Assembly: GCA_964510315.1 (NCBI GenBank)
Contig: CAZEAP010000033.1
Location: 1 to 38,244, forward strand
Reading direction: 5' to 3'
Length of the DNA stretch: 38,244 nt
Source: CAZEAP01 sp964510315
GTDB taxonomy: Bacteria; Planctomycetota; Brocadiia; SM23-32
Below are positions 15,653-24,856 of the stretch, piece by piece. Both the position numbers and the translations under genes were made by a program. How positions within the stretch are numbered: position 1 is the stretch's first letter; each line of letters starts with the position of its first letter. The notes beneath the pieces were generated by a model. It was not told the origin of the DNA and ran no database searches. It saw only the letters and a program-made list of their open reading frames with translations.

Positions 15653-16792
15653 ATGGCGGACAACGGAGTGGTCGTGGCCGGGCACCTGTGCCTGGACCTG
15701 ACGCCGAAGTTCCGCGACACCGCAGGCCAGGGGCTTGCCGAGATTCTCGTGCCGGGCTCCCTGCTCGTGGTGGGTGACTGCGTGGTCTCCACGGGCGGCG
15801 CCGTGGCGAACACCGGCCTGGCCCTGGCGAAGCTGGGCGTGGCCGTGACGGCCGTGGGCAAGGTCGGCGACGATTCCTTCGGGAGCCTCGTTGTCGAGAA
15901 GATGGAACAGGCGCGCTGCGGGGAGGCCGTTCGCCGAGTCCCGGGGGAGCAAACGGCCTACACGATCATCCTCGCTCCCCCCGGCGTAGACCGCACTTTC
16001 CTCCACAACCCGGGGGCGAACAACACCTTCGGGCTCCGGGACATCGACTTCGGGGCCGTCGAGCGGTCGGACGTCATGCACCTCGGCTACCCTCCCCTCC
16101 TGCGGCGTCTCTACGAGGACGGAGGTGGGGAGCTGGCGGAGATATTCCGGCGCGCCAGAGCCTGCGGCGCTACCACCTCCCTTGACATGACACTGCCGGA
16201 CCCGGAGGCGGCCAGCGGCCGCGTCGACTGGGAAGCCATCCTGGAAGCCGCACTGCCGGCGGTGGACATCTTCCTGCCCAGCGCCGAAGAGGCGGTCTTC
16301 TGCCTGGAGCGGGAGAACTTCTTTTCTCTCCGGGAACGGGGCGCGGCCGAAGGCGGCGGGCTGGTGGACGCCTTGAGCCGGGAGGATTGTCGGCGCCTCA
16401 CCGGCAAACTGCTCGACTTCGGCGCGGGCATTTCCGGCCTGAAGGCGGGACATCGCGGCCTCTACCTGCGGACGGCGGGCAGTGCCCGGCTGGAAGAATT
16501 CGGGCGGGGACGGTGCCGGGACGTCGAACGGTGGTCGGAGCGAGAACTGTGGCAGCCTGCCTTCCCGGTCGAGTCGGTGGCGAGCACCACCGGGGCCGGG
16601 GACGCGGCCATAGCCGGCTTTCTGGCGGCATTCCTGCGCGGCGAATCCCCCGAGGCGGCCCTGAAGTACGCGGCAGCCGCCGGCGCGCAGAGCGTCAGCG
16701 CTCACGATGCGATCAGCGGCCTGACCGACTACGCGGGCCTCACCCGGATGGTGGACTCCGCTCCGTCCGAAGCAGGGCCGGAAGGGTACTGA
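15653..16792 (+). CDS. PfkB family carbohydrate/nucleoside kinase
   Basis: This 379-residue soluble kinase transfers phosphate from ATP to a sugar or nucleoside hydroxyl. It has the N-terminal GGAVANTGLALAKLGV motif (PfkB signature 1) and the C-terminal ATP and base motif TTGAGDAAIAGFLAAF, whose Asp in GAGD is the catalytic base. An insert of about 40 residues in the middle (FFSLRERGAAEGGG region) makes it longer than ribokinase (about 310). The substrate cannot be read. The ATG at 15653 follows GGAAGGGA. It converges on ispD 18 bp downstream. Confidence 0.88.
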   Translation: MADNGVVVAGHLCLDLTPKFRDTAGQGLAEILVPGSLLVVGDCVVSTGGAVANTGLALAKLGVAVTAVGKVGDDSFGSLVVEKMEQARCGEAVRRVPGEQTAYTIILAPPGVDRTFLHNPGANNTFGLRDIDFGAVERSDVMHLGYPPLLRRLYEDGGGELAEIFRRARACGATTSLDMTLPDPEAASGRVDWEAILEAALPAVDIFLPSAEEAVFCLERENFFSLRERGAAEGGGLVDALSREDCRRLTGKLLDFGAGISGLKAGHRGLYLRTAGSARLEEFGRGRCRDVERWSERELWQPAFPVESVASTTGAGDAAIAGFLAAFLRGESPEAALKYAAAAGAQSVSAHDAISGLTDYAGLTRMVDSAPSEAGPEGY

Positions 16793-16810
16793 GGCGACAC
16801 AGCGCCGCGC

Positions 16811-17548
16811 TCAATCCTGCCCGCCCGTGCCGCTGGAACGCCGCCAGCGCAGGATGGCCTCGGCCACGATGAGGTCTTCCTCGGTGGTGATCTTCACGTT
16901 GTCATAGCGGTCTCTGACGACGTGAACGCTGTGCCCCAGACGCTCGACCAGTTCCGCATCGTCGGTGGCCTTTGGCCCGCCGGCGTGCTCGCTGTGAGCG
17001 CGAAGTATGAGGTCCTTACGGAAGCCCTGCGGCGTTCTGGCGTACCACAGGTGGCCGCGCAGAGGCGTCTCCGCAATGGTGTCCCCGTCGGTTACGCGCT
17101 TGACCGTTTCGGTGGCTGGAACGGCGGCGATGGCCGCCCCGTGGCGGCTGGTGGCAACGGCTACCCTGTGGACGACCTCGGGGCTGACCAGGGGCCGAAC
17201 GGCATCATGAATGAGAACCAGCTCCTCCCCGTCCCCCACGGCGCGCAGGCCCTCCAGGACGCTGGCCTGACGGGTTGGTCCACCGCAGACGACCTGTATT
17301 GGGCCAAATCTCTCCTCCAGTTCGGCCGCCACGCGCCCTTCGGCGAACTCGTCTCGGTGCACGACGACCACGAGCTGCTCGCAACAGGACGCCTCCAGCA
17401 GCCTTTCGATTGCATGGTGAAGGATCGGTCGTCCGCACAGGGTGATGTAGGGCTTTTTTCGACCACCCATCCGCGAGCCGGTCCCGGCGGCGGGAACGAC
17501 GGCGGCGAAGCGGATTTCCTCCGGGCTGTGGTCTCGAGGGGCTACCAT
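16811..17548 (-). CDS. ispD: 2-C-methyl-D-erythritol 4-phosphate cytidylyltransferase
   Basis: IspD makes CDP-ME from MEP and CTP in the non-mevalonate isoprenoid pathway. The CTP-binding loop PAAGTGSRMGGRKKPY lies near residues 19-34, and HDAVRP, the TPQGF segment and TDDAELVE are all intact, ending with NVKITTEEDL. At 245 residues it is slightly longer than usual because of a short N-terminal extension. It is the second gene of a two-gene unit behind yacL (39 bp gap), an order also known from Bacillus, and shares its promoter at 18631-18658. The isoprenoid it starts could feed the geranylgeranyl-reductase-type enzyme at 30.5-31.7 kb. Confidence 0.95.
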   Translation of the reverse strand: MVAPRDHSPEEIRFAAVVPAAGTGSRMGGRKKPYITLCGRPILHHAIERLLEASCCEQLVVVVHRDEFAEGRVAAELEERFGPIQVVCGGPTRQASVLEGLRAVGDGEELVLIHDAVRPLVSPEVVHRVAVATSRHGAAIAAVPATETVKRVTDGDTIAETPLRGHLWYARTPQGFRKDLILRAHSEHAGGPKATDDAELVERLGHSVHVVRDRYDNVKITTEEDLIVAEAILRWRRSSGTGGQD

Positions 17549-17587
17549 GGCAATCTCATCCGGACACAGCGCAGCCGGGGCCGTGCC

Positions 17588-18577
17588 TCAGTCCACTGTT
17601 CTGGCGAAGATCATCCGCCCGGTCTCGCGCGTGATGGTGTTTCGGACAACGACGTCGACTTCCTGGTCGATCAGTCGGGCGGCGTCTTCGACGATGACCA
17701 TCGTGCCGTCCTGGAGGTAACCGACTCCCTGACCGGGCTGTTCGCCGCGCTTGAGGATTCTGACGTTGATCTCCTCCCCGGGCAGAGCGACAGGTTTCAG
17801 TGCGTTAGCCAACTCATTGAGGTTGATGACCTCCACGCCGTCCAGTGAGGCCCGCCGGTTCAGGTTGTAGTCATTGGTGGCCAGCCGCCCGTTGAGCATT
17901 TTGGTGATGCGGACCAGTTGCTCGTCGACGGGGCGGGAACGGTCGGTGGCCAACTCCTGGACCCGGACGTCCACCTCGGGCGCCTCCTGCACATCGTTCA
18001 GCGTGTCCAATCCCAGCCGGCCCCGCTGCCTTTTGATCTTGTCGTCCGAGTCGGCGACCTTGTGGAGTTCGTCCAGTACCAGTTCGGGCACCACGAACGG
18101 TCCGTCCAGCACCCCGGTCTTCAGGATGTCCGGCAGTCGGCCGTCGATGATCACGCTGGTATCCAGAACGATGGGTTTTCTGCCCTTTTCCTCCCTCCGG
18201 AACTCCACGTAGGGAACGATGAGGTTGAACTTGTCACGGCTCTGATAGATGAAAGCGATCCCCAGATAACTGTAGATGACGATCAGGGCGCCGGTCATGT
18301 CACCGCGGATCAGCTCCATCGTCTCCTTCTGCATGGCCAGGCCGATCACCTGTACGGTCAGCGCGGCGAACAACAGCCCCAGCAGAGCCCCGAAGACGAT
18401 GGAGGAGATCAGGTAAATGGGCCCCTGGCTGACGAACCATTCGGCCACGACGACGGCGCAGCTCACGATGATGCCGGTGAGGAGGGCCTCAAAGGGATGG
18501 CCCAGGTCGAGCCCGATCGAATAGGCGGTCCCGGCCGAAGCCAGTATGAAGAGGGCCCGGAAAACCCATAAGACCAT
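17588..18577 (-). CDS. YacL-like PIN/TRAM membrane protein
   Basis: This 329-residue protein has four N-terminal transmembrane helices (about residues 1-110), a PIN nuclease domain (about 135-250, starting IVLDTSVIIDGRLPDI with its first metal Asp, then LDELHKVADSD) and a C-terminal TRAM domain (about 255-329), which binds RNA. It matches Bacillus YacL in length and order. The PIN domain suggests a membrane-bound RNase; its target is unknown. The ATG at 18577 follows GGAGGAG. It leads the yacL-ispD unit. Confidence 0.93.
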   Translation of the reverse strand: MVLWVFRALFILASAGTAYSIGLDLGHPFEALLTGIIVSCAVVVAEWFVSQGPIYLISSIVFGALLGLLFAALTVQVIGLAMQKETMELIRGDMTGALIVIYSYLGIAFIYQSRDKFNLIVPYVEFRREEKGRKPIVLDTSVIIDGRLPDILKTGVLDGPFVVPELVLDELHKVADSDDKIKRQRGRLGLDTLNDVQEAPEVDVRVQELATDRSRPVDEQLVRITKMLNGRLATNDYNLNRRASLDGVEVINLNELANALKPVALPGEEINVRILKRGEQPGQGVGYLQDGTMVIVEDAARLIDQEVDVVVRNTITRETGRMIFARTVD

Positions 18578-18630
18578 CTGATCTCCTCCGCCCGTGGGAC
18601 GCCTGCTCGCTCCGACTCAGAGCCGCCCCC

Positions 18631-18658
18631 ATTATAGCGGGCCGGTGGCCGCAGTCAA
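18631..18658 (-). promoter_or_regulatory. sigma-70-type promoter of yacL-ispD
   Basis: On the minus strand: TTGACT (18658-18653), 16 bp, TATAAT (18636-18631); a near-consensus promoter. Confidence 0.75.
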
Positions 18659-18680
18659 AACCCCCTTACGCCGGGCGCGG

Positions 18681-20483
18681 TTACTGATCTATGCCGTACT
18701 TCTGGATCTTGGCATAGAGCGTGCTCCGGTGGATGCCCAGCAGTTCGGCCGCTTTCTTCTTGTTGCCCTGTGTGGCCCGGAGAGTGTGGATGATGTGTTC
18801 GCGCTCTACGGCCTCCAGTGACCGGGGCCCTTCCGCCGCGGCTCGGACGCGGGTCTTGATGTCCTCCGGCACAAGCTCCGGCCCCAGTATCGGTCCGTCC
18901 CCCAGCAGGACCATCCTTTCCACCACGTTCCGCAGCTCCCGGACGTTGCCCGGCCAGTCATAGGAGTTGAAGATTTCCAGGGCCTCGTGACTGAAGCCGG
19001 CCACCGGACGCTTACAGTCGCGGCCGAATTTCCGTAGGAAGTGCTCCGCCAGCCGGTTCACGTCGCCGGCACGTTCCCTCAGGGGCGGCACCACGACGCG
19101 CAGCCGGTCCAGCCGGTAGAAAAGGTCAGCCCTGACACGGCCCTCCTCAACCGCCGTCCGGGCGTCGTGGTTGGTGGCGGCGATCAGCCGCACCTCGACC
19201 CTGCGGTCCTCGGTGGCGCCCACCGGCCGGATGGTGTCCTGCTCGAGCACCCTCAACAGCTTGCTCTGGCACTCCAGGGGAAGCTCGCCGACTTCATCCA
19301 GGAACAACGTGCCGCGGTCGGCCAGCTCGAACCGACCGGGCCGGTCGGCAACCGCCCCGGTGAAGGCGCCCTTGACGTGGCCGAAAAGCTCGCTTTCCAT
19401 CAGCGAGGCGGGGACCGCCGCGCAGTTGACGATCTCCAGAGGTCCGTCCGCCCGGGAGCTGTTGCGGTGTATCGCACGGGCGACCATCTCCTTGCCGGTG
19501 CCGCTCTCCCCGCAGACGAACACTCCGGCCTTCGTGGGGGCGACGCGGTGGATGAACCGATAGACGCGCTTCATCTCCTCGCTCTCGCCCACCATGTCGT
19601 AATGCTCGGCCAGTTGGCGACTGAGGCTCCGCGTGCGGGATATCAGTTGCTGATGGGAGCGCAGCCCCTCGATCGTCATGGCAAGCCCGACGCCGATGTA
19701 GAGCAGGTGACCGAGTTCCTCGTCGGTGAAGGCCCCCTCCGCCTCCGGGCGTTCGCAATAGAGTGCGCCCAGGTTCCGCGCGCCCACTCGCACGGGAACG
19801 CAGGCGATGAACCTGCCCTTCTCGGCGGATTCGCGCGCCGCCACCGGACCTTCTCTGCAGGCCCGCTCCAGCAGGGAGGGATCTATCTCCACTTCCGCCG
19901 GACCGGCGCCGAAGCCCCCCTCCCGACTGACGTAGGGCTTCCATTCGCCCGAGTTCTCCTTGAGGACGGGAACGACGCGCTCCGCTGTAAGCACCTCGCG
20001 GAGGTTCACCTGCACGCCGTGCAGCAGAGCCGGGACGGACCGAACCGCTGAAGCCATCTCGCCCAGCGCCACGGCTTCGTTCAGCCGGCGGGACCGTCCG
20101 CCTCCTCCCTCCACGCCCATGCCCACGGGGATGACCTGCGTGACCTCGGTGCTGGTGTCCCCCACCTCGAGGGAGAAGTCCTCCAGCACATCCTCGGTGG
20201 AGCCCTGGAACAGCAGCAGCACGTCTCCCAGCTTGATCTCGTCTCCCTCGTGGACAACGCAACTTACCACCGGCGCACCGTTGACCAGTACGCGGTTATG
20301 GCTGCCGACATCCTGGATGTACCAGTCGCCGCGGCAGCGCAGCAGCACGGCGTGCTCGCGGGAAACCGTGCGGTCCGGCAGAATCACCTCGTTCCCCGGG
20401 GCGCGGCCGATCTTCACCCGCGAGGAAGAGACCGTAAGTGACTTGCCGCTCTCCGAGCCGCTTTTTACCAGCAGTGAGGGCAT
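18681..20483 (-). CDS. FHA-GAF sigma-54-dependent transcriptional activator
   Basis: This 600-residue enhancer-binding protein has an FHA domain (about residues 1-95, SREH phosphothreonine-binding motif), a GAF domain (about 130-275), an AAA+ domain (about 296-530) with Walker A GESGTGKE (325-332), the sigma-54 contact loop GAFTGA (372-377) and Walker B GTLFLDE (391-397), then a Fis-type helix-turn-helix (about 555-598). The FHA domain implies input from a Thr phosphoprotein; a Ser/Thr kinase is encoded at 26.5 kb. GAF would sense a small ligand. Its start overlaps the dgt stop by one base (TGATG), so the two are translationally coupled. A candidate target is the sigma-54-type promoter at 8090-8106. 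Confidence 0.95.
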   Translation of the reverse strand: MPSLLVKSGSESGKSLTVSSSRVKIGRAPGNEVILPDRTVSREHAVLLRCRGDWYIQDVGSHNRVLVNGAPVVSCVVHEGDEIKLGDVLLLFQGSTEDVLEDFSLEVGDTSTEVTQVIPVGMGVEGGGGRSRRLNEAVALGEMASAVRSVPALLHGVQVNLREVLTAERVVPVLKENSGEWKPYVSREGGFGAGPAEVEIDPSLLERACREGPVAARESAEKGRFIACVPVRVGARNLGALYCERPEAEGAFTDEELGHLLYIGVGLAMTIEGLRSHQQLISRTRSLSRQLAEHYDMVGESEEMKRVYRFIHRVAPTKAGVFVCGESGTGKEMVARAIHRNSSRADGPLEIVNCAAVPASLMESELFGHVKGAFTGAVADRPGRFELADRGTLFLDEVGELPLECQSKLLRVLEQDTIRPVGATEDRRVEVRLIAATNHDARTAVEEGRVRADLFYRLDRLRVVVPPLRERAGDVNRLAEHFLRKFGRDCKRPVAGFSHEALEIFNSYDWPGNVRELRNVVERMVLLGDGPILGPELVPEDIKTRVRAAAEGPRSLEAVEREHIIHTLRATQGNKKKAAELLGIHRSTLYAKIQKYGIDQ

Positions 20484-21628
20484 CAGCGTTCCGGGTAGGG
20501 CTCAAAAAGTTCGCTGTATTGCCTCCGGGCGTACCGATCGGTCATGCCCGCGATATAGTCGCAGACCCCCCGGTGCAGGCCCACCTCTTCGGTCCATCGT
20601 CTGTACTCCGGTGGCAACTGGCGGGAATCCTCCACGTACGCCTGGAAAAGACGGCGCACCACCCGCCTACCCCTGTTGGTGGCGCGTATCACCCGGTAAT
20701 CCTGGTAGAGCCTTTCGTAGAGGAACTCCTCGAGGGCCTGCTTGCCGCGGCGCAGTTCGGCGCTCGAGCAGACCAGGGGTCCTTCCTGCCGCCGGACCTC
20801 CTGAGGGGAGCCGACCCCGGCGGCCTCGATCGCAGAGAGGGTGGCGCCGATCACGTCGGTCACCGACCGGTCGATCAGATACCGAACGGCCTGCTTCCCG
20901 AGCTGATCCTCGGCCAGTTCGCCGTAGCGGTTGCGGACGGCCTCCCGGGCCTCCCCCCACAGCTCCAGCTCGGAGAGCTGCCGAAAGTCCAGAATCCCCG
21001 CTTCGAGCCCGTCCTGTAGGTCGTGATTGTCGTAGGCGATAGAGTCGGCCGCTTCCACCACCTGGGCTTCCAGGGAGGGCGGTCCTGCGCCGAAGGGCCC
21101 GAGTTCCGGCTCGTCCCAACGGGTGCGATGCTTGGCGATGGCCTCGCGGACCTCCCATGAGAGATTCAGACCGGGGAAGTCCGGATATTGACTTTCCAGC
21201 AGGTCCACCACGCGCAGGCCGTGGGCGTTATGCTCGAACCCGCCGTGGTCGGTCATCAGCAGCCGAAGGGCTTCTTCACCGCTGTGGCCGAAAGGGGTGT
21301 GTCCGAGGTCATGGGCGAGGGCGACCGCTTCGGTGAGGTCCTCGTTCAGGCCGAGCGCGCGCGCGATGCTCCGGCTTATCTGGGTGACCTCGATGGTGTG
21401 GGTCAGGCGGGTCCGGTAATGGTCACCTTCATGGTTGAGGAAGACCTGGGTCTTATACTCCAGCCGGCGAAAGGCTTTGCAGTGGATGATCCTGTCGCGG
21501 TCCCGCTGGAAGCAGGTCCGGTGGACATCCTCCGGCTCTTGGTGTTCCCGCCCGGAGGACTCGGCGCTTTTCTCCGCGCAAGGGGCCAGGCTTTCCTTCT
21601 CCCCGGCTTCCAGGTCCTCTCTCAGCAC
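20483..21628 (-). CDS. dgt: dGTPase-like HD-domain nucleotidohydrolase
   Basis: This soluble HD-domain protein is a deoxyguanosinetriphosphate triphosphohydrolase homologue that hydrolyses dNTPs to deoxynucleosides and triphosphate. Key features are CKAFRRLEYKTQVF, the first metal His in RLTHTIEV, then AHDLGHTPFGHSGE with the HD pair, and later the Asp in ADSIAYDNHDL. I choose the GTG at 21628: GGGAGGA lies 9 bases upstream and the N-terminus LREDLEAGE fits family starts. A GTG at 21652 overlapping the HIT stop (GTGA) is possible. It lies between the HIT gene and the sigma-54 activator. Confidence 0.9.
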   Translation of the reverse strand: MLREDLEAGEKESLAPCAEKSAESSGREHQEPEDVHRTCFQRDRDRIIHCKAFRRLEYKTQVFLNHEGDHYRTRLTHTIEVTQISRSIARALGLNEDLTEAVALAHDLGHTPFGHSGEEALRLLMTDHGGFEHNAHGLRVVDLLESQYPDFPGLNLSWEVREAIAKHRTRWDEPELGPFGAGPPSLEAQVVEAADSIAYDNHDLQDGLEAGILDFRQLSELELWGEAREAVRNRYGELAEDQLGKQAVRYLIDRSVTDVIGATLSAIEAAGVGSPQEVRRQEGPLVCSSAELRRGKQALEEFLYERLYQDYRVIRATNRGRRVVRRLFQAYVEDSRQLPPEYRRWTEEVGLHRGVCDYIAGMTDRYARRQYSELFEPYPER

Positions 21629-21648
21629 GGTCTGGGGTTCCTCCCGAT

Positions 21649-22134
21649 TCACCGAGTGTCCGCTTCGCGCAGGGCCTCCCAAAGCTGATCCAGGGCCTGC
21701 GGGATGACTTTGGTGTCGGCCAGGACGGGCATGTAGTTGGTATCCCCTTCCCAGCGGGGCACGATGTGCCAGTGCAGGTGGTCGGCCACGCCGGCGCCGG
21801 CGGCAGTGCCCAGGTTGAGCCCGACGTTGAACCCGGCTGGTTCCAGTGCGGCCGTCAGGTTACGCTTGCAGCGCTGAAGCATCCTGATCTGGTCGAGCAG
21901 TTCCTTTTCGGACAACTCCTCCAGGTCGGCCTCGTGCGCCACGGGGGCCACCAGGAGGTGGCCGTTATTATAGGGCCAGCGGTTCAGGAGGCAAAAGGTC
22001 CCCTCGCCCCTCCAGAGGACGAGGTTTTCCCTGTCGTCGGCCGCCTGGGCGGCCTTGCACAGGAAGCAGCCATCGGCGCTTTTTTCGGCCTTGCTTACGT
22101 ATTCCAGTCGCCAGGGGGCCCACAGTCGGTCCAT
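21649..22134 (-). CDS. HIT family nucleotide hydrolase
   Basis: This 161-residue HIT-superfamily enzyme hydrolyses or phosphorolyses dinucleoside polyphosphates or nucleotide phosphoramidates; the N-terminus MDRLWAPWRLEYV and CFLC pair are typical of the Ap4A phosphorylase-like group. The histidine triad reads HLHWHIVPRW. The CxxC pair near residue 23 may bind zinc. The start ATG lies 43 bases from the 3' end of rnpB and has no strong ribosome site. With rnpB, dgt and the activator it forms a run of same-strand genes without a visible terminator. Confidence 0.92.
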   Translation of the reverse strand: MDRLWAPWRLEYVSKAEKSADGCFLCKAAQAADDRENLVLWRGEGTFCLLNRWPYNNGHLLVAPVAHEADLEELSEKELLDQIRMLQRCKRNLTAALEPAGFNVGLNLGTAAGAGVADHLHWHIVPRWEGDTNYMPVLADTKVIPQALDQLWEALREADTR

Positions 22135-22177
22135 TTCGTCGCGCCTTGCTTGTGAGCGGCAAAGTGGGGATATGTTA

Positions 22178-22567
22178 GCGGGGGGTGGTAAGCCGAGTCC
22201 TGTGATCCCGCGATCAGCGGGACGCCGACCATTCCTCTGGGGATGTCGTTACCGGCATCCTCGAGCGGCCTACCCGGGAGTTGTGACGAGACGGGCCGCC
22301 TCTCCTCCCCTATTTGGCCTTGCTCCCGGTGGGGTTTGCCCTGCTCCGGGCGTCGCCGCCCGGACGGTGGGCTCTTACATTAAGTCGCAACGAGCGACCC
22401 CACCATTTCACCCTTACCCGCCGGTCGGCGGGCGGTATAGTTTCTGTGGCACTTTCCCGGGGTTCACCCCCGGTGGGCGCTACCCACCACCGTGCCCTGC
22501 GGAGCTCGGACTTTCCTCTTCTGCCGCTTCCTGCACTGGAGGGCAGAGCGATCGGCTCACCCCCCGC
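22178..22567 (-). ncRNA. rnpB: RNase P RNA
   Basis: This is the catalytic RNA of RNase P, bacterial type A, which cuts 5' leaders from pre-tRNAs. The 5' part holds the universal GAGGAAAGUCCGAGCUCC with GCAGGGC and the following loop; the middle holds GGUAAGGGUGAAAUGGUG; the 3' part has GGAGCAAGGCCAAAUAGGGG and ends in ACUCGGCUUACC. Terminal arms GCGGGGGGU and ACCCCCCGC form P1 and fix both ends, giving 390 nt. The 5' end is supported by a TATAAT box at 22573-22578. Confidence 0.97.
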
Positions 22568-22572
22568 AACGA

Positions 22573-22578
22573 ATTATA
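22573..22578 (-). promoter_or_regulatory. -10 box of rnpB
   Basis: TATAAT on the minus strand, 5 bases before the predicted 5' end of rnpB. No good -35 box is visible at normal spacing. Confidence 0.55.
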
Positions 22579-22627
22579 TTCTACCACAACCGGGGGGTTG
22601 TTTCACGGGCGCGCCGGCCCGTTCTCT

Positions 22628-22656
22628 TTGAGTTGGGCGCGGGCGTCAGGTAGAAT
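22628..22656 (+). promoter_or_regulatory. sigma-70-type promoter of the LptF/G gene
   Basis: TTGAGT (22628-22633), 17 bp, TAGAAT (22651-22656). Confidence 0.6.
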
Positions 22657-22692
22657 CAGCACTGGCCTGGAAGCCTTTTGTGGGGGTCGTGC

Positions 22693-23787
22693 ATGGTCTT
22701 CAAGAAAATCGACCGCTACATCGGACGCTCCTTCCTGACGCGCTTTTTCGGCGTGGTGCTGCTTCTGTGTATGCTTTACGTAGTCTTCGACCTGCTGAAG
22801 CGGCTGGAGGAGATTCAGCAGAGCACCGCGGCGGGTGTGGCGGGGGCGGTCTCTTCCTATTACGCGTATCTGCTGGCGCTGTTCCTGGCCGACATCATGC
22901 CCGGGCTCATCCTGGTCTCCGGAGGAATGGTGCTGGTGAGCATGGCCCGTCGGCGCGAACTGCTGGCACTGAAGGCCAATGGAACCAGCCTCTACCGGGT
23001 GATGGCCCCCATTTTCTTCTGGACGGTTCTGCTGAGCATCGGCGTGTTCGGCTTCCGGGAGAGCGCCGGACCGAACCTCGCCCAGAAGAAGCTGTTGCTG
23101 GATCGTGTTCTGGAGAACGACGTAGAGCGGGAGGTGCTCCTGCGGGACCCCCGCCACAACCGCAAGATCTTCATCGGGCAGTACGGCTTTGCACGGGAGA
23201 GCATCAGGGACATCTGCCTGCTGGAGTTCCACGGCCCGGACAGCACGATGCTGAAGCGGGTGATTCAAGCCGACAGAGCCACCTGGAACCCGGACGGCTC
23301 ACTGACCCTCGAGACGGTGGAGGTCCGACCGTTCAACAGGTCGGCCGCGGCTCTGGAGCCGCGCTTCCTGCCGACCAGGCGCATCGAGACGGAGCTGTCC
23401 CCACTGAAGATTGCTCGGGCGGTCGAGGATGACCCCGAGGCCCTCCGGCTGGTGCACAGCCTGCCGGAGCTGCGGCGCCTGGTCCGGTCCCACCCCACCG
23501 TTCCTCACTTCCGGGTGCTTTTCCACTCCCGCCTGGCCTCCTTTTTCAGCCCGTTCATCCTCCTGCTGGTCGGCCTTCCGTGCCTGGTGGGATTCGAGGA
23601 ATCGATCAAGAGCAGGTTTCTCAGTGTCATCATCAGCATCCTGGTGGCCGGTGGCTTCTATGCACTCGGCTTCGTGTTCACCAGCATGGGCGAGACGCAG
23701 GCGATTTCCCCGGTCGTGGCCGGCTGGCTGCCCGCCATCCTCGGGGGAGCGGCCGGGCTCTGGCTCTTCCAGGCCATGGTGACCTGA
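22693..23787 (+). CDS. LptF/LptG family permease
   Basis: This 364-residue inner-membrane permease subunit belongs to the YjgP/YjgQ family, which together with LptB extracts LPS for transport to the outer membrane. Hydrophobic helices lie at the N-terminus (about residues 10-33, 55-80, 95-115), a beta-rich periplasmic domain of about 140 residues follows, and three helices end the protein. The N-terminus KKIDRYIGRSFL is typical. Only one of the usual F/G pair is here. The ATG at 22693 is chosen over the GTG-like opening at 22678 because family starts fit. It implies an LPS-bearing outer membrane. Confidence 0.9.
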   Translation: MVFKKIDRYIGRSFLTRFFGVVLLLCMLYVVFDLLKRLEEIQQSTAAGVAGAVSSYYAYLLALFLADIMPGLILVSGGMVLVSMARRRELLALKANGTSLYRVMAPIFFWTVLLSIGVFGFRESAGPNLAQKKLLLDRVLENDVEREVLLRDPRHNRKIFIGQYGFARESIRDICLLEFHGPDSTMLKRVIQADRATWNPDGSLTLETVEVRPFNRSAAALEPRFLPTRRIETELSPLKIARAVEDDPEALRLVHSLPELRRLVRSHPTVPHFRVLFHSRLASFFSPFILLLVGLPCLVGFEESIKSRFLSVIISILVAGGFYALGFVFTSMGETQAISPVVAGWLPAILGGAAGLWLFQAMVT

Positions 23788-23797
23788 CCGCTTCCGT

Positions 23798-23826
23798 TTG
23801 ACGGTCCACACGGGAGACGTTATCCT
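23798..23826 (+). promoter_or_regulatory. sigma-70-type promoter of the Gfo/Idh/MocA gene
   Basis: TTGACG (23798-23803), 17 bp, TATCCT (23821-23826). It excludes the in-frame start at 23798. Confidence 0.6.
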
Positions 23827-23872
23827 CTTAGCGCCCTTCCGGACCACCACGAACGATAGAGGAGTATTCCTC

Positions 23873-24856
23873 ATGGCGGAAGCCCTGAACGTTGCCATGG
23901 TCGGCACAGGCGGCATCGCCGGTCGGCACGCGCGAGTACTCTCGGAAATGGCCGAGGCCACCGTGACCGCCCTGGTCGACCCGGAACCAGAACAGATAGC
24001 CCGGTTCAGGAAGCGCTTCCCCCACCTGGCCGAATGCCCGGCCTACTCCAGCCCGGAAGAGTTGCTGGAGGCCGACGGGATGCACGCCGCCATCATCTGC
24101 AGCCCCCATAACGTCCACGCCCAACAGATTATCACCTGTCTGGACGCCGGCCTGCACGTCCTGGTGGAGAAGCCGATGGTCTCTTCCATCGAGGACGCCC
24201 ACAAGGTCATCCAGCACGAGCAGGAAGCCGACCGCGTCGTGGCCATCGCCTACCAGAGGCACTCTCAGCCGGAGTTCCGCTTCATCCGGAAATGCATACA
24301 GGACGGACGCGCCGGCGAGGTCCAGTTCGTCAGCGCGTTCCAGGGACAGAACTGGATGAAGGGCACGGCCGGCTCCTGGCGCCAGGTGCCGGAGGTCTCC
24401 TGCGGTGGGCAGCTCAACGATTCCGGCTCGCACCTGATCGACATCATCCTTTGGGTGACCGGCCTGCGCGCCGAGCGAGTCATGGCGGAAATCGAGGACT
24501 TCGGCATCGGCGTGGACATCAACAGCGCCCTTGCCGTGAAGTTTGCCGAAGGCGCAGAGGCCAACATCTCCGTGGTGGGCAACTGCCCCATCTGGTGGGA
24601 GGACATCACCATCGTCTGCTCCGGGTGGACGTTCTTCCTGCGTCAGGGCGAGTTGACGTTCAACACCGGGGACGAGGGAGAGACGCTGAAGATGACCGGC
24701 GCCGGCTATTCCGGGGAGTCACCGGCTCGCAACTTCGTCGAATCCGCTCTGGGCCGCGCCGAAGTGCTGGCCCCGAGTGTCTGCGGACTTCGCACAATCG
24801 AGCTGACCGAGGCCGCCTGGGAATCCGGAGAATCCGGCGAACCCGTCTCCCTGTAG
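23873..24856 (+). CDS. Gfo/Idh/MocA family oxidoreductase
   Basis: This 327-residue NAD(P)-dependent sugar or inositol dehydrogenase-like enzyme has a Rossmann fold starting at VAMVGTGGIAGRHARVL and the catalytic EKP motif (HVLVEKPM). The C-terminal alpha/beta domain has GGQLNDSGSHLIDIILWVTG, in which the conserved Asp and His usually take part in catalysis. No signal peptide. The ATG at 23873 follows GAGGAG by 8 bases. The substrate is unknown. It is 90 bp upstream of aroC on the same strand, without a visible terminator, so the two may be cotranscribed. Confidence 0.93.
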   Translation: MAEALNVAMVGTGGIAGRHARVLSEMAEATVTALVDPEPEQIARFRKRFPHLAECPAYSSPEELLEADGMHAAIICSPHNVHAQQIITCLDAGLHVLVEKPMVSSIEDAHKVIQHEQEADRVVAIAYQRHSQPEFRFIRKCIQDGRAGEVQFVSAFQGQNWMKGTAGSWRQVPEVSCGGQLNDSGSHLIDIILWVTGLRAERVMAEIEDFGIGVDINSALAVKFAEGAEANISVVGNCPIWWEDITIVCSGWTFFLRQGELTFNTGDEGETLKMTGAGYSGESPARNFVESALGRAEVLAPSVCGLRTIELTEAAWESGESGEPVSL

